From Pseudomonadota bacterium (lineage in GTDB: Bacteria > Pseudomonadota > Gammaproteobacteria > Burkholderiales > Rhodocyclaceae): a DNA stretch of 64,000 nt. Positions 1 to 10,522 of the stretch are shown piece by piece (positions within the stretch are counted from its first letter, which is position 1; every line of letters begins with the position of its first letter). The translations under genes and the position numbers were made by a program. Below the pieces are notes generated by a model that saw nothing but the letters and a program-made list of their open reading frames with translations, was not told the DNA's origin and ran no database searches. Location of the stretch: NCBI GenBank assembly GCA_018241725.1, contig JAFEDI010000078.1, positions 62,001 to 126,000 on the forward strand, given 5' to 3'.

Positions 1-1
1 T

Positions 2-889
2 CTGGTCGATGCCCTACGCCTGTCGTTGCAGGGGGGCGTAGTGGAGGAAGAGCGTTTCCTCGTCGCTGAGTCCATAGCAGCGCCGCTGTCGGTTGCGCGC
101 CTTGGGCATGCGTACCGTATCCTGCTGGTCGAGGATAATCCGGTCAATCAGACCGTAGCTGTCAAGATGCTGGAGAAGGCGGGGCACTCGATCACCGTGG
201 CATCGAACGGTCAGGAAGCTGTCGACTGTTTCGACGGGGGGCGCTTTGACCTGATTCTGATGGATGTTCAGATGCCGGTCATGGGAGGGTTCGAGGCGAC
301 GCAGGCCATCAGGGCGCGAGAAGCCAGGCGCAGTTGGGCGGCTGGCGGTCACTGGAAGTTCACGCCGATCATCGCCATGACGGCACATGCGATGCAGGGT
401 GATCGTGATCGCTGTCTAATGGCCGGGATGGACGATTACATCGCCAAGCCCATCAAGCCGGCCGAGCTTTTTGCGGCGATCGGGCGCGTCGTCGGAGGAG
501 AGCGAGACGAAGACGGGGGTGAGCCCTGTATCGATCTTGGGGGCGGGAGCGATGTGGCAGACCTAGCTGCCACGCTGGAACTGCTCGACGGGGATGAATC
601 TGCCTTGCAGCAGCTGATCACACTTTTCTTCAATGATCTGGAGCGCAATCGCAAGGCGCTGGAGCAGGCTCAGCGTGCCGACGATTTTGCTGGGATCCGT
701 AATCTGGCCCATTCGATCAAGGGTTCGGCGGGGGTGTTCAACGCCGAACTCGTCGTGGCTGTCGCGCAACGCCTGGAGGTGGCGGGGAAGAGTGAGGACA
801 GGGCCGCTGTGTGCCGTGAGTTGCCGGAACTTCTTGAGGCGCTCGGCCACCTTGCGGGTGTACTGCGCAGGGCACGAAAGGTGACATAG
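2..889 (+). CDS. hybrid sensor histidine kinase, C-terminal part (receiver + Hpt), 5' truncated by window edge
   Basis: The frame is open from base 2, so the gene begins upstream of the window. What is visible is a receiver domain followed by a histidine phosphotransfer domain. The receiver has the acidic start (LLVEDN), the phospho-acceptor Asp in LILMDVQMP (codon at 263) and the conserved Lys in IAKPIKP. The Hpt domain has its phospho-accepting His in [10 protein letters not shown] (codon at 710). This order is typical of the tail of tripartite hybrid kinases, in which phosphate moves from kinase His to receiver Asp to Hpt His and on to a separate response regulator. The kinase core and sensor are not in view, so the signal is unknown. 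It could instead be a short receiver-Hpt phosphorelay protein, but the frame has no start codon with a ribosome binding site before the receiver. A promoter and hairpin for carA follow directly. Confidence 0.85.
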   Translation: MVDALRLSLQGGVVEEERFLVAESIAAPLSVARLGHAYRILLVEDNPVNQTVAVKMLEKAGHSITVASNGQEAVDCFDGGRFDLILMDVQMPVMGGFEATQAIRAREARRSWAAGGHWKFTPIIAMTAHAMQGDRDRCLMAGMDDYIAKPIKPAELFAAIGRVVGGERDEDGGEPCIDLGGGSDVADLAATLELLDGDESALQQLITLFFNDLERNRKALEQAQRADDFAGIRNLAHSIKGSAGVFNAELVVAVAQRLEVAGKSEDRAAVCRELPELLEALGHLAGVLRRARKVT

Positions 890-914
890 TTTGTCTGCAT
901 CCCTACAGTCGGGT

Positions 915-950
915 TTGCCGGCAGAGGTGGCTTCAGGCTATAATTAGAAA
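915..950 (+). promoter_or_regulatory. carA promoter, sigma-70 type
   Basis: TTGCCG at 915-920 and a perfect TATAAT at 939-944 are separated by 18 bases. The predicted start is about G951, which opens a GTTTC run. The E. coli carAB P1 transcript also begins GUUU and is regulated by UTP-dependent stuttering (family knowledge). The promoter lies only 26 bases past the kinase stop. Confidence 0.6.
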
Positions 951-958
951 GTTTCTTA

Positions 959-988
959 CGGGATGGCCTTCAGGGCGATCCCGTTTTT
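959..988 (+). terminator. hairpin plus T-run in the carA leader: terminator of the upstream kinase or attenuator
   Basis: CGGGAT (959-964) pairs with ATCCCG (978-983), with a mismatch and further GCC/GGC pairing inside. TTTTT follows at 984-988. It lies about 8 bases after the predicted carA start, so it would also act on carA transcripts. It may simply terminate the upstream kinase transcript; the sequence cannot decide. Confidence 0.55.
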
Positions 989-1047
989 CATGTGTAGCCC
1001 GGCTACGCATGCAAGTCGTCCAATCACAAGATTTCGAGGAGTTCGCC

Positions 1048-2190
1048 GTGTCAGCTTTCCCGCCCGCCATTCTTGTTCTTGCCGACGGGACGGTGTTCTA
1101 CGGCAAAGGCATCGGGGCCATTGGTGCAACGGTCGGCGAGGTGGTGTTCAACACTGCCATGTCCGGCTACCAGGAAATCCTTACCGACCCGAGCTACTGT
1201 AGCCAGATCGTCACGCTCACCTATCCGCACATCGGAAACACCGGTATCAATCGGGAAGATAATGAAGCCACCAAGGTTTTTGCTTCCGGCCTGGTGATTC
1301 GAGATTTGCCGCTGGTGGCGTCCAACTGGCGTAGCGAGCAGTCGCTGGATGCCTATCTCAAGGCCGAGAACATCGTCGCGATCGCCGGTATCGATACCCG
1401 CAAGCTCACGCGCATCCTGCGTGAGAAGGGGGCCCAGAGCGGCGCTATCGTAACGGCGGCAACGGCTGCCGAACTGAACGTGGAGGCCGCGCTCGCACAG
1501 GCCCGGGCATTCCCGGGGCTCGCCGGCATGGATCTCGCCAAAGTTGTGTCCGCCACTGAGTCTTATCCCTGGACGGATGGGGAGTGGCGTCTGGACGCCG
1601 GCTACGTGGCCCAGGAGAACCCGCGTTTTCACGTCGTAGCCTACGATTATGGCGTCAAGCGCAACATCCTGCGAATGTTGGCCGAGCGTGGTTGCCGCCT
1701 GACGGTAGTGCCCGCCCGGACTCCCGCCGCGGACGTGCTGGCCCTCAATCCCGATGGTGTCTTCCTGTCCAACGGGCCTGGCGATCCCGAGCCCTGCGAC
1801 TACGCTATCGAGGCGATCCAGCAGGTGCTCGCGAAGGGTATTCCTACCTTCGGCATCTGCTTGGGGCACCAGTTGCTTGCACTGGCGTCCGGGGCCAAGA
1901 CCATGAAGATGAAGTTCGGCCACCACGGCGCGAACCATCCGGTGAAGGATCTTGATTCCGGCCAGGTGCTGATCACCAGCCAGAACCATGGTTTCGCTGC
2001 CGACGTTGCAACGCTGCCTATCAATGTGCGGGTGACCCATGTGTCGCTGTTCGACGGCAGCCTGCAGGGTTTGGCGCGTACCGATGTGCCGGCCTTCTCC
2101 TTTCAGGGACACCCGGAGGCGAGCCCCGGTCCGCACGACGTGGCCTACCTGTTTGACCGATTCATTGCGCTGATGGAGGCGAGGAGCTGA
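1048..2190 (+). CDS. carA: carbamoyl-phosphate synthase, small (glutaminase) subunit
   Basis: Hydrolyses glutamine and channels ammonia to CarB for carbamoyl phosphate synthesis, which feeds arginine and pyrimidine pathways in the cytosol. The 380-residue product has the N-terminal CPSase small-chain domain ([17 protein letters not shown]) and a C-terminal class I glutamine amidotransferase domain. The nucleophile is Cys271 in GICLGHQ, and His355 and Glu357 in [10 protein letters not shown] complete the triad. The start is taken as GTG at 1048 because GAGGAG at 1036-1041 sits six bases before it and the family begins there; an ATG at 1009 is in frame but would place this Shine-Dalgarno inside the gene. 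carB follows after 71 bases. Confidence 0.97.
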   Translation: MSAFPPAILVLADGTVFYGKGIGAIGATVGEVVFNTAMSGYQEILTDPSYCSQIVTLTYPHIGNTGINREDNEATKVFASGLVIRDLPLVASNWRSEQSLDAYLKAENIVAIAGIDTRKLTRILREKGAQSGAIVTAATAAELNVEAALAQARAFPGLAGMDLAKVVSATESYPWTDGEWRLDAGYVAQENPRFHVVAYDYGVKRNILRMLAERGCRLTVVPARTPAADVLALNPDGVFLSNGPGDPEPCDYAIEAIQQVLAKGIPTFGICLGHQLLALASGAKTMKMKFGHHGANHPVKDLDSGQVLITSQNHGFAADVATLPINVRVTHVSLFDGSLQGLARTDVPAFSFQGHPEASPGPHDVAYLFDRFIALMEARS

Positions 2191-2261
2191 AGCCGATCGT
2201 CACGGTGGTGCGCCGCGACGCACCAGTTCTCGATCAACCGCTTTCCAGTCTCTGAAGAACC

Positions 2262-5200
2262 ATGCCCAAACGTACAGACATCAAGACCATTCTCATCATT
2301 GGCGCCGGCCCGATCATCATCGGCCAGGCCTGTGAATTCGATTACTCTGGCGCTCAGGCCTGCAAGGCCTTGCGTGAAGAGGGTTACAAGGTTGTGTTGG
2401 TCAATTCCAACCCGGCCACGATCATGACGGATCCGGAAACGGCCGACGTCACCTACATTGAGCCGATCACCTGGCAGGTCGTCGAGCGCATCATCGAGAA
2501 GGAACGGCCGGATGCCGTGTTGCCCACGATGGGCGGCCAGACCGCGCTCAACTGCGCGCTCGATCTTGCGCGCAACGGTGTGCTCGAGAAGTTTGGTGTC
2601 GAGCTGATCGGCGCCAAGGAGGAGGCCATCGACAAGGCCGAGGACCGCATGAAGTTCAAGGACGCCATGACCAAGATCGGTCTTGGCTCTGCGCGTTCCG
2701 GCGTTGCCCACAGCATGGATGAGGCCCTGCAGGTGCAGGCCGACATCGGCTTCCCGGTCATCATCCGTCCGTCCTTCACTCTCGGCGGTACCGGTGGTGG
2801 CATCGCGTACAACCCGGAAGAGTTTGCGGAAATCTGCAAGCGTGGCCTGGAGGCGTCGCCGACCAACGAGCTGCTGATTGAAGAGTCGCTGATCGGCTGG
2901 AAGGAATACGAGATGGAAGTGGTCCGTGATACGGCGGACAACTGCATCATCGTCTGCTCCATCGAGAACCTCGATCCGATGGGCGTGCACACCGGTGACT
3001 CCATCACCGTGGCGCCGTCCCAGACGCTGACGGACAAGGAATACCAGATCCTTCGCAACGCCTCCATCGCGGTGCTGCGCGAAATCGGCGTGGATACCGG
3101 CGGCTCCAACGTGCAGTTCGCGATCAATCCGAAGGACGGTCGCATGATCGTCATCGAGATGAACCCGCGCGTGTCCCGTTCGTCCGCGCTGGCGTCCAAA
3201 GCGACCGGTTTCCCGATTGCCAAGGTGGCGGCCAAACTGGCCGTCGGCTTCACCCTCGATGAACTGAAGAACGACATCACCGGCGGCGCGACGCCGGCGT
3301 CCTTCGAGCCGTCCATCGACTACGTGGTCACCAAGATCCCGCGTTTCGCCTTCGAGAAGTTCCCGCTGGCCAATGATCGCCTGACCACCCAGATGAAGTC
3401 CGTGGGCGAGGTCATGGCTATGGGTCGGACGTTCCAGGAGTCCTTTCAGAAAGCCCTGCGTGGCCTTGAGACCGGCGCCTACGGCCTGGACGAAGTTGAA
3501 GCCGATCAGGACGATCTGGAACGCGAACTCAGCGAGCCGGGCTCCCAACGCATCTGGTACGTGGGCCAGGCCTTCCGTGAAGGCATGACCCTCGAGCAGG
3601 TGCACGCGCTGACCCGCATTGATCCGTGGTTCCTGATCCAGATCGAAGACCTCATCAAGACCGAGAAGTCCCTGGTGGGGCGTTCCCTCAAGGGCATCAA
3701 CGCGGCTGAACTGCGCGAGCTGAAGCGCAAAGGTTTTGCCGACCGTCGTCTGGCCAAGCTGCTGGCCACGGACGAAACGTCCGTGCGCCTGCATCGTCAT
3801 GCGGCCGGCGTTCGCCCGGTCTTCAAGCGTGTGGATACCTGCGCCGCCGAATTCGCCACTTCCACCGCGTATCTGTATTCCTCCTACGAGGACGAGTGCG
3901 AGGCGCTGCCCACCAGCAACAAGAAGATCATGGTGCTGGGCGGTGGTCCGAACCGGATCGGTCAGGGCATCGAGTTCGACTACTGCTGTGTGCACGCCGC
4001 GATGGCCATGCGTGAAGACGGGTACGAGACCATCATGGTCAATTGCAACCCGGAAACCGTGTCCACCGACTACGACACCTCGGACCGCTTGTACTTCGAG
4101 CCGCTGACGCTTGAAGACATCCTCGAGATCGTTGCCGTCGAGAAGCCCGTTGGCGTGATCGTGCAGTTCGGTGGCCAGACCCCGCTGAAGCGTGCCCGTG
4201 AGCTCGAAGCCAACGGCGTGCCCATCATCGGTACCAGCCCGGACATGATCGATGCGGCCGAAGACCGCGAGCGCTTCCAGAAGCTGTTGTTCGAACTGGG
4301 CCTGAAGCAGCCTCCCAACCGTACCGCCCGCACGCCGGAAGACGCGGTGCGTCTGGCGGCCGAGATCGGCTACCCGCTGGTGGTTCGCCCGTCCTACGTG
4401 CTGGGCGGGCGGGCGATGGAAATCGTCCACGAGCAGAAGGATCTAGAGCGCTACATGCGTGAGGCCGTCAAGGTTTCCAACGATTCTCCGGTGCTGCTCG
4501 ATCGCTTCTTGAACGACGCGACCGAAGTGGACGTGGATGCCTTGTCCGATGGTAAGCGCGTCATGATCGGCGGCATCATGGAGCACATCGAGCAGGCTGG
4601 CGTCCACTCGGGTGACTCCGCCTGTTCCCTGCCGCCTTACACGCTGTCGCAGAAGCTGCAGGACGAACTGCGTCGCCAGACGGAATCGATGGCCCGTGCG
4701 CTGAACGTGTGCGGTCTGATGAACGTCCAGTTCGCGATCCAGGGCGAGGGCGATGACGCTGTGGTCTACGTGCTTGAAGTGAACCCTCGCGCATCTCGGA
4801 CCGTTCCGTTTGTTTCCAAGGCTTGTGGCCTGCCGCTGGCAAAGATCGCCGCGCGCTGCATGGCCGGCCGCAGCCTCGACGATCAGGGCGTTGCAGGTGA
4901 AGTCGTGCCGCCGTACTACTCCGTGAAGGAGGCCGTGTTCCCCTTCGTCAAGTTCCCAGGTGTCGATACGATCCTCGGGCCCGAGATGAAGTCCACCGGC
5001 GAGGTCATGGGCGTCGGTCGTACGTTTGCCGAAGCCTTCGTGAAGAGCCAGCTCGGCGCCGGCGTGCGCCTGCCCACCTCGGGCAAGGCATTCATCAGCG
5101 TCAAGCACACTGACCGTCCGAAGGCCGTTGAGGTTGCGCGTGAGCTGATCGATCTGGGCTTCTCCGTAGTCGCCACCCGCGGTACCGCCGCGGCGATTTC

Positions 5201-5486
5201 CGCTGCTGGCTTGCCCGTGTCCGCGGTGAACAAAGTGAACGAGGGCCGGCCGCATATCGTGGATATGATAAAGAACAACGAGATCAGCCTCGTCATCAAC
5301 ACGGTTGAGGAAAAGCGCCAAGCGGTGACAGACTCCCGTTCGATCCGTACCAGCGCGCTGGCGGCGAAGGTCACGGTTTACACGACGATCGAAGGTGCGC
5401 GTGCAGCCTGCATGGGCATGCGCCATCTGGTGGGGCTCGAGGCCTATTCCCTGCAGGGTCTCCATGGCGAGTTGGTGAAGGCATGA
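2262..5486 (+). CDS. carB: carbamoyl-phosphate synthase, large subunit
   Basis: Synthesises carbamoyl phosphate from bicarbonate, ammonia delivered by CarA, and two ATP. At 1074 residues it matches the usual length of about 1073. Two homologous halves are visible. Each has a pre-ATP-grasp segment ([13 protein letters not shown] and [15 protein letters not shown]) and an ATP-grasp domain with the metal-binding [10 protein letters not shown] and [12 protein letters not shown] motifs. A C-terminal MGS-like allosteric domain (about residues 940-1074) binds UMP and ornithine effectors in the family. The ATG opens MPKRTDIK, the common family N-terminus. The stop overlaps the greA start by four bases (ATGA), implying translational coupling. 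Long reading frames on the opposite strand here are codon-bias shadows. Confidence 0.98.
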   Translation: MPKRTDIKTILIIGAGPIIIGQACEFDYSGAQACKALREEGYKVVLVNSNPATIMTDPETADVTYIEPITWQVVERIIEKERPDAVLPTMGGQTALNCALDLARNGVLEKFGVELIGAKEEAIDKAEDRMKFKDAMTKIGLGSARSGVAHSMDEALQVQADIGFPVIIRPSFTLGGTGGGIAYNPEEFAEICKRGLEASPTNELLIEESLIGWKEYEMEVVRDTADNCIIVCSIENLDPMGVHTGDSITVAPSQTLTDKEYQILRNASIAVLREIGVDTGGSNVQFAINPKDGRMIVIEMNPRVSRSSALASKATGFPIAKVAAKLAVGFTLDELKNDITGGATPASFEPSIDYVVTKIPRFAFEKFPLANDRLTTQMKSVGEVMAMGRTFQESFQKALRGLETGAYGLDEVEADQDDLERELSEPGSQRIWYVGQAFREGMTLEQVHALTRIDPWFLIQIEDLIKTEKSLVGRSLKGINAAELRELKRKGFADRRLAKLLATDETSVRLHRHAAGVRPVFKRVDTCAAEFATSTAYLYSSYEDECEALPTSNKKIMVLGGGPNRIGQGIEFDYCCVHAAMAMREDGYETIMVNCNPETVSTDYDTSDRLYFEPLTLEDILEIVAVEKPVGVIVQFGGQTPLKRARELEANGVPIIGTSPDMIDAAEDRERFQKLLFELGLKQPPNRTARTPEDAVRLAAEIGYPLVVRPSYVLGGRAMEIVHEQKDLERYMREAVKVSNDSPVLLDRFLNDATEVDVDALSDGKRVMIGGIMEHIEQAGVHSGDSACSLPPYTLSQKLQDELRRQTESMARALNVCGLMNVQFAIQGEGDDAVVYVLEVNPRASRTVPFVSKACGLPLAKIAARCMAGRSLDDQGVAGEVVPPYYSVKEAVFPFVKFPGVDTILGPEMKSTGEVMGVGRTFAEAFVKSQLGAGVRLPTSGKAFISVKHTDRPKAVEVARELIDLGFSVVATRGTAAAISAAGLPVSAVNKVNEGRPHIVDMIKNNEISLVINTVEEKRQAVTDSRSIRTSALAAKVTVYTTIEGARAACMGMRHLVGLEAYSLQGLHGELVKA

Positions 5487-5959
5487 ACAAGGTACCGCTG
5501 ACCGTTGCTGGCGCAGAGCTGCTGCGTCAGGAGCTGCACCGGCTGAAGACCGTCGAGCGTCCGGACGTCATCGCGGCGATTGCCGAGGCGCGTTCCCATG
5601 GTGATCTTTCCGAAAACGCCGAGTATGACGCGGCCAAGGAGCGCCAGGGTTTCATCGAAGGGCGTATCCGGGAGGTGGAGGGGAAACTCTCCAACGCCCA
5701 GATCATCGACCCCAAGCTGCTCGATGCGGATGGGCGCTGCGTCTTCGGCGCCACGGTGGAGCTCGAGGACCTGGATAACGGCGAATCGGTGACTTACCAG
5801 ATCGTCGGCGACGACGAGGCTGACATCAAGGCGGGCAAGGTTGCGATCAGCTCTCCTATCGCCCGTGCCTTGATCGGCAAGTTTGCAGGTGACGTTGCCG
5901 AGGTGCAGGCGCCCGGTGGCGTGCGTGAGCTTGAGCTGATCGACGTCCGTTACGAGTAA
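5483..5959 (+). CDS. greA: transcription elongation factor GreA
   Basis: Stimulates the intrinsic RNA cleavage activity of RNA polymerase to rescue backtracked complexes. The 158-residue protein has the family length. It has an N-terminal antiparallel coiled coil (about residues 1-75) with the [16 protein letters not shown] tip, whose acidic residues enter the secondary channel. A C-terminal FKBP-like domain contains the conserved [10 protein letters not shown] segment. It overlaps carB by four bases, a linkage of carAB and greA that is frequent in beta- and gammaproteobacteria. Confidence 0.97.
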   Translation: MNKVPLTVAGAELLRQELHRLKTVERPDVIAAIAEARSHGDLSENAEYDAAKERQGFIEGRIREVEGKLSNAQIIDPKLLDADGRCVFGATVELEDLDNGESVTYQIVGDDEADIKAGKVAISSPIARALIGKFAGDVAEVQAPGGVRELELIDVRYE

Positions 5960-5970
5960 GCCTCGCGCCC

Positions 5971-6432
5971 ATGTCTCGATTTGCTGAATACGTCTACAGC
6001 ATCCTGATCACTCTGTGGGTTGGGGCGCTGTGGGCGATCGGCTACCTTGCCGCGCCCACGCTGTTCCGGTTGCTTGACGACCGCATGCTTGCCGGGCGCC
6101 TGGCGGGGGAAATGTTCACCTACGTTGCCTGGCTAGGCCTGTTGTCTGCCGGCTATCTGTTGGTGTTCCTTGCACTTCGCAAGAATGGCGCGGCCTTCAA
6201 GAGCGGCGTCTTCTGGGTGATTTTCCTGATGTTGCTGCTGACTGTGGCTGGCCATTTCGGAGTCCAGCCGATCCTGGCGCAGCTGAAGGAAGATTCCTTG
6301 CCGCGCGAAGTCATGGAAAGCGCCTTGCGTAGCCGGTTCATGGCTTGGCATGGCGTTTCCAGTGTTGTCTATCTGGTGGAAAGTCTGCTTGGACTGCTAT
6401 TGGTCACTTGGCAGGACAAGGGGTTGCGTTGA
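5971..6432 (+). CDS. DUF4149 family inner-membrane protein
   Basis: A 153-residue integral membrane protein with four predicted hydrophobic helices, roughly residues 10-30, 48-68, 78-100 and 128-148. The opening has a WVGALWAIGYLAAPTLF segment. The DUF4149 assignment comes from this layout and from its position between greA and yhbY, where betaproteobacteria usually carry this family. Its function is not established. It starts 11 bases after greA, so it is probably co-transcribed. It converges on yhbY with only 10 bases between the stop codons, and no terminator hairpin is visible there. Confidence 0.85.
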   Translation: MSRFAEYVYSILITLWVGALWAIGYLAAPTLFRLLDDRMLAGRLAGEMFTYVAWLGLLSAGYLLVFLALRKNGAAFKSGVFWVIFLMLLLTVAGHFGVQPILAQLKEDSLPREVMESALRSRFMAWHGVSSVVYLVESLLGLLLVTWQDKGLR

Positions 6433-6442
6433 TCGACGTCGT

Positions 6443-6898
6443 TCAGGCGTCGTCGGATTGGCGTCGGGGTCCTTTGCCGGGAGCTGCGAACCAGTAATCC
6501 TTCTTGGCACCAGCCTTCTTCTTCAAGGAGGCGATACCCCGGTGGGATGATAGCGCCTTGGCGGACTTTGCCTTGGCCAGCGGCTTTTTCGGCCGATCGG
6601 TGGAAGAAGTCCGAGTGACTTCCTGTTCGCGCTTTTCCCGCCAGATGATCAGCGTCTTGCCGATATGTTGAACGGCCGAAGCGCCGAGTTCGGTGCAGAT
6701 GCTGGTGAGAATGGACTCCCGAAGACTGCGGTCATCACCGTAGATGCGGACCTTGATCAGTTCGTGAGCCTGCAGGGCGTGATCGATCTCCTTGAGCACG
6801 GCAGGCGTCAGGCCATTGCCGGCGACACTGACCACGGGGTTAAGGTGGTGGGCTTGCGCGCGGAACGCGCGGCGCTGCGCGGGCGAAAGTTCAATCAT
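6443..6898 (-). CDS. yhbY: YhbY family RNA-binding protein (CRM domain)
   Basis: A small ribosome-associated RNA-binding protein; in E. coli YhbY binds pre-50S particles. The CRM fold is visible in residues 1-95: [26 protein letters not shown] at the start, then the loop region [24 protein letters not shown], and [10 protein letters not shown] at the end. The C-terminal tail of about 55 residues is rich in Lys and Ala and probably disordered; it is longer than the roughly 97-residue E. coli protein. The start is taken at the Met of MIELSPAQ by family alignment; a Met four codons upstream is possible, and neither has a strong Shine-Dalgarno. It is divergent from rlmE with only 38 bases between start codons. 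Confidence 0.92.
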   Translation of the reverse strand: MIELSPAQRRAFRAQAHHLNPVVSVAGNGLTPAVLKEIDHALQAHELIKVRIYGDDRSLRESILTSICTELGASAVQHIGKTLIIWREKREQEVTRTSSTDRPKKPLAKAKSAKALSSHRGIASLKKKAGAKKDYWFAAPGKGPRRQSDDA

Positions 6899-6936
6899 TT
6901 TGCAACTCATTGAAAAAAAGGCGTAATTGTACCGCG

Positions 6937-7557
6937 ATGAAGCGTACCAAGACCAGTAAATCGTGGATGACGGAGCATGTAAATGATCCGTTCGTGCAGC
7001 GCGCCAAGGCTGAAGGCTGGCGCGCCCGGGCGGCGTACAAGCTCATGGAGATCGACGAAAAGGATAAGCTGATCCGCACCGGTATGGTTGTGGTCGACCT
7101 GGGGGCGGCCCCGGGTTCATGGAGCCAGGTCGCTATAGGGCGGGTGGGAGCGCAGGGGCGGGTCTTTGCGTTGGATTTGTTGCCGATTGAGCCCATCAAT
7201 GGTGTCGAGTTCATGCAGGGTGATTTCCATGACGAGGAGTTTGTGGCCCGGTTTGAGGCGCAACTGGATGGGCGGGGGGTTGATCTCGTGATGTCGGATA
7301 TCGCGCCGAACATTTCAGGTATCCCCTCCAGCGATCAAGCGCGTTCGATTCATCTGGCTGAGTTGGCCCTTGAGTTTGCGGATCAGCACTTGAATCCGGG
7401 TGGGAAGTTCCTTGTCAAAGTGTTTCAGGGGCAGGGCTTTGATGAGTTTCGCAAGGAGATGGGGCGGGTCTTCAAGTCTGTAGTTGTGCGCAAGCCCCAA
7501 GCATCCCGGGGGCGTAGTTCCGAGGTGTACTTGTTGGGCTTCGGACTGCGGGCCTAG
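6937..7557 (+). CDS. rlmE: 23S rRNA (uridine-2552-2'-O)-methyltransferase RlmE (FtsJ/RrmJ)
   Basis: Methylates the 2'-OH of U2552 in the A loop of 23S rRNA during late 50S assembly, using S-adenosylmethionine. The product is 206 residues. The SAM-binding motif [13 protein letters not shown] is clear. The K-D-K-E catalytic tetrad is recognisable as Lys in ARAAYKL, Asp in VMSDIAP, Lys in KFLVKVFQG and Glu in RSSEVYLLG. The ATG at 6937 ([10 protein letters not shown]) is preferred to an in-frame TTG at 6910, which would add nine basic residues foreign to the family. The arrangement yhbY / rlmE-ftsH is widespread in proteobacteria. Confidence 0.96.
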   Translation: MKRTKTSKSWMTEHVNDPFVQRAKAEGWRARAAYKLMEIDEKDKLIRTGMVVVDLGAAPGSWSQVAIGRVGAQGRVFALDLLPIEPINGVEFMQGDFHDEEFVARFEAQLDGRGVDLVMSDIAPNISGIPSSDQARSIHLAELALEFADQHLNPGGKFLVKVFQGQGFDEFRKEMGRVFKSVVVRKPQASRGRSSEVYLLGFGLRA

Positions 7558-7597
7558 GTCGGGCCCTGTTATTGAGTCAGACTATGGCTACGATCAT

Positions 7598-7626
7598 TTG
7601 ATCCGGCGAACGATCAGACATAGAAT
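7598..7626 (+). promoter_or_regulatory. candidate sigma-70 promoter for ftsH
   Basis: TTGATC (7598-7603) and TAGAAT (7621-7626) are separated by 17 bases, upstream of the ftsH ribosome binding site in the 114-base rlmE-ftsH gap. No sigma-32 heat-shock consensus is seen, although ftsH is heat-inducible in E. coli. Confidence 0.45.
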
Positions 7627-7671
7627 CAGTCCACTAAGCTGTGGCCCCCGTCGGGCTTTCAAGGAATCGTT

Positions 7672-9564
7672 TTGAACAATCTATTCAAGAATCTCGCGAT
7701 CTGGTTGGTGATAGGCGTCGTTTTGATGACGGTCTTCAATCAGTTCAACAATCGTCAGGCGGCCCAGAATTCGGTCGAGTACTCCCAGTTCATGGAGGAC
7801 GCGAAGCAGGGCAAGATCTCGAAGGCGGTTGTGGATGGACGCACTGTACGAGCCACGACTCAAGACGGGCGGCAGATCACGGTATACACGCCGGGAGTGC
7901 AGGACATCTGGATGGTCGGCGACCTGATGCGTTACGGTGTAAAGGTCACGGCGTCGAAGCCTGAGGAGGAGCAGTCTTTCCTCATGAATATCTTTGTGTC
8001 GTGGTTCCCGATGATTTTGCTGATTGGTGTATGGGTGTTCTTCATGCGCCAGATGCAAGGGGGCGGGCGTGGTGGCGCCTTCTCGTTTGGGAAATCCAAG
8101 GCCAAGATGCTTGATGAGACTGCCAACACTGTGACTTTTGCCGATGTGGCCGGTTGTGACGAGGCTAAAGAGGAGGTTGGCGAGCTGGTTGAGTTCCTTC
8201 GTGACCCCTCCAAGTTCCAGAAGCTCGGGGGACATATTCCCAAGGGGGTGTTGATGGTTGGCTCTCCGGGTACTGGTAAGACCTTGTTGGCGAAGGCGAT
8301 CGCGGGTGAGGCTAAGGTTCCGTTCTTCTCAATCTCCGGTTCGGATTTTGTGGAAATGTTTGTTGGCGTTGGGGCAGCGCGCGTGCGTGACATGTTCGAG
8401 CAGGCCAAGAAGCAGGCTCCCTGCATCATCTTCATCGACGAAATTGATGCGGTGGGTCGGCAACGTGGTGCAGGCCTGGGTGGTGGTAATGATGAACGTG
8501 AACAAACGCTGAACCAGTTGTTGGTCGAGATGGATGGCTTTGAAGGCGTTTCGGGCGTAATTGTGATCGCTGCGACCAACCGCCCCGACGTTCTTGATCC
8601 GGCCCTGTTGCGTCCGGGCCGTTTCGACAGGCAGGTTGTGGTTCCCTTGCCTGATATTCGAGGGCGGGAGCAGATTCTGCGGGTCCATATGCGTAAAGTC
8701 CCCATTGCGCCCGACGTCGACGCGTTGATTCTTGCTCGCGGCTGTCCGGGGTTTGCAGGGGCTGACCTTGCCAATCTGGTCAATGAGGCTGCGCTCTTTG
8801 CTGCCCGCGGCAACAAGCGCCTCGTAGACATGGATGATTTCGAGCGTGCGAAGGACAAAATCATGATGGGGGCGGAGCGCCGCTCCATGGTCATGCCAGA
8901 GGAGGAGCGCCGGAATACTGCTTACCATGAGTCTGGGCATGCGATTGTTGCGAAGTGTCTGACCAAGACCGATCCCGTACATAAGGTCACGATCATTCCG
9001 CGGGGGCGCGCGCTTGGTGTCACCATGCAGTTGCCGGAGCAGGATCGTTATAGTCAGGATCGTGAGCGCTTGCTGCAAACTATCGCCGTTCTCTTTGGTG
9101 GTCGAATTGCTGAGGAGATCTTTATGAATCAGATGACGACGGGTGCGTCAAATGATTTTCAGCGTGCGACCGATCTTGCTCGCCGGATGGTGACCCAGTG
9201 GGGGATGTCGGACAATCTCGGCCCGATGGTTTACGGCGAGGAAGAGGGTGAAGTGTTTCTAGGGCGCTCGGTCACGACGCACAAGAATATGTCCGAGGCG
9301 ACCTTGCAGAAGGTGGATGCGGAGATCAGAAGGATTCTGGATCAACAGTACGCCTTGGCACGTCGCCTGATCGAGGAAAATCGGGACAAAGCCGAGGCGA
9401 TGACGGCTGCGCTTCTGGAGATGGAAACCATCGATGCGGACCAGATCGATGACATCATGGCCGGGCGGGCTCCGCGGCCGCCCAAGCCCTCATCCCAGAT
9501 CCCCAAGCGTCCAAGCGACGACAGTACGGGGGCAGCGCCGACCGCTCCTGCACCCGCGGCTTGA
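7672..9564 (+). CDS. ftsH: ATP-dependent zinc metalloprotease FtsH
   Basis: A membrane-anchored AAA+ protease that degrades misfolded membrane proteins and regulators such as sigma-32 and LpxC in relatives. The product is 630 residues. There are two transmembrane helices (about residues 5-22 and 103-122) flanking a periplasmic segment. The AAA module has Walker A GSPGTGKT near residue 197 and Walker [12 protein letters not shown]. The zinc site is HESGH at residues 419-423. The C-terminus is a Pro/Ala-rich tail. The start is TTG at 7672, supported by AAGGA at 7661-7665 six bases upstream and by the family N-terminus [13 protein letters not shown]. Confidence 0.97.
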   Translation: MNNLFKNLAIWLVIGVVLMTVFNQFNNRQAAQNSVEYSQFMEDAKQGKISKAVVDGRTVRATTQDGRQITVYTPGVQDIWMVGDLMRYGVKVTASKPEEEQSFLMNIFVSWFPMILLIGVWVFFMRQMQGGGRGGAFSFGKSKAKMLDETANTVTFADVAGCDEAKEEVGELVEFLRDPSKFQKLGGHIPKGVLMVGSPGTGKTLLAKAIAGEAKVPFFSISGSDFVEMFVGVGAARVRDMFEQAKKQAPCIIFIDEIDAVGRQRGAGLGGGNDEREQTLNQLLVEMDGFEGVSGVIVIAATNRPDVLDPALLRPGRFDRQVVVPLPDIRGREQILRVHMRKVPIAPDVDALILARGCPGFAGADLANLVNEAALFAARGNKRLVDMDDFERAKDKIMMGAERRSMVMPEEERRNTAYHESGHAIVAKCLTKTDPVHKVTIIPRGRALGVTMQLPEQDRYSQDRERLLQTIAVLFGGRIAEEIFMNQMTTGASNDFQRATDLARRMVTQWGMSDNLGPMVYGEEEGEVFLGRSVTTHKNMSEATLQKVDAEIRRILDQQYALARRLIEENRDKAEAMTAALLEMETIDADQIDDIMAGRAPRPPKPSSQIPKRPSDDSTGAAPTAPAPAA

Positions 9565-9588
9565 GTTTCAGATCCTGTGTTGATTTAC

Positions 9589-9622
9589 GGGCCGGCTCCT
9601 GTGTGAGCCGGCCCTTTTATTT
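9589..9622 (+). terminator. rho-independent terminator after ftsH
   Basis: GGGCCGGCTC (9589-9598) pairs perfectly with GAGCCGGCCC (9605-9614) across a six-base loop, followed by TTTTATTT. It separates ftsH from folP, so folP would need its own promoter or read-through. Confidence 0.9.
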
Positions 9623-9634
9623 AGAGATCACCTT

Positions 9635-10456
9635 ATGTCTTCAGTTCTCAGATGTGGCCGCTTCCAGTTAGATCTCAGCAAGCCCAGGATCATGGCGATC
9701 ATCAATGTGACCCCGGATTCCTTTTCGGGGCCGGGTTACCTGAGCAGGGATGCTGCGTTGAGGGCGGCCGAGCAGGCCATCGCCGATGGAGCGGAACTCC
9801 TTGATGTCGGTGGTGAGTCATCGCGTCCCGGGGCGCAAGCGGTCTCCGAGCAGGAGGAGCTCGACAGGGTCATTCCTGTGGTGGAGGCGTTAGTTTCGTT
9901 CAATATCCCGATATCCGTGGATACGGTGAAGCCGGTTGTAATGCGCGAGTCGATCCGTGTCGGCGTGGATATGATCAATGATATCGCAGCGTTCAGGGTC
10001 CCCGGTGCGCTCGAGGCTGTAAGGGACAGCAGCGCAGCCCTGTGTGTGATGCACATGCAGGGAGAGCCGGGCACAATGCAGCTTGCGCCGGCTTATAGCA
10101 ATGTCCTCCTTGACGTGGAGCAGTTCTTGGTCCAACGGCTTGACGTGTTGCAGCGTGCTGGGGTGGGTGAAGAGCGTATTGTGCTCGATCCAGGCTTTGG
10201 CTTCGGCAAGACGCTCGACCACAATCTTGCCTTGCTCAAGGGGCTGACGGGCTTTTGTGGCGGACGCTTGCCGGTTCTCGTGGGTATGTCCCGCAAGACG
10301 ATGCTTGGGGAGATCAGTGGTCGGCCGGTAGGGGATAGGGTGGTTGTCGGCGCAGCGGCAGCCTTGGTTGCCGTGCAGAATGGTGCCCGAATCGTGCGGA
10401 CCCACGATGTGGGGGTGACGCGCGATGTATTGAGGCTGTGGGAGAGGCTTGCCTGA
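9635..10456 (+). CDS. folP: dihydropteroate synthase
   Basis: Condenses p-aminobenzoate with 6-hydroxymethyl-7,8-dihydropterin pyrophosphate in folate synthesis; the family is the sulfonamide target. The 273-residue TIM-barrel protein shows both family signatures: INVTPDSFSGPG near residue 22 and the pterin-phosphate loop DVGGESSRPGA. LDPGFGFGKT follows in the central barrel and SRKTMLG later in the sequence. It lies upstream of glmM, a pairing (folP-glmM) common in proteobacteria downstream of ftsH. Confidence 0.97.
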   Translation: MSSVLRCGRFQLDLSKPRIMAIINVTPDSFSGPGYLSRDAALRAAEQAIADGAELLDVGGESSRPGAQAVSEQEELDRVIPVVEALVSFNIPISVDTVKPVVMRESIRVGVDMINDIAAFRVPGALEAVRDSSAALCVMHMQGEPGTMQLAPAYSNVLLDVEQFLVQRLDVLQRAGVGEERIVLDPGFGFGKTLDHNLALLKGLTGFCGGRLPVLVGMSRKTMLGEISGRPVGDRVVVGAAAALVAVQNGARIVRTHDVGVTRDVLRLWERLA

Positions 10457-10522
10457 CACTGTCGGCGGGCGAGAGCAATGACGGGATCCGTGCCTGGGTG
10501 GCACCGCAGAACTGGGGGAAAG

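Noticed and set aside
2145-4430. 761-codon open frame on the minus strand opposite carB
   Set aside because: It lies fully inside carB, has no family resemblance and no ribosome binding site; strong codon bias of carB keeps the opposite frame open.
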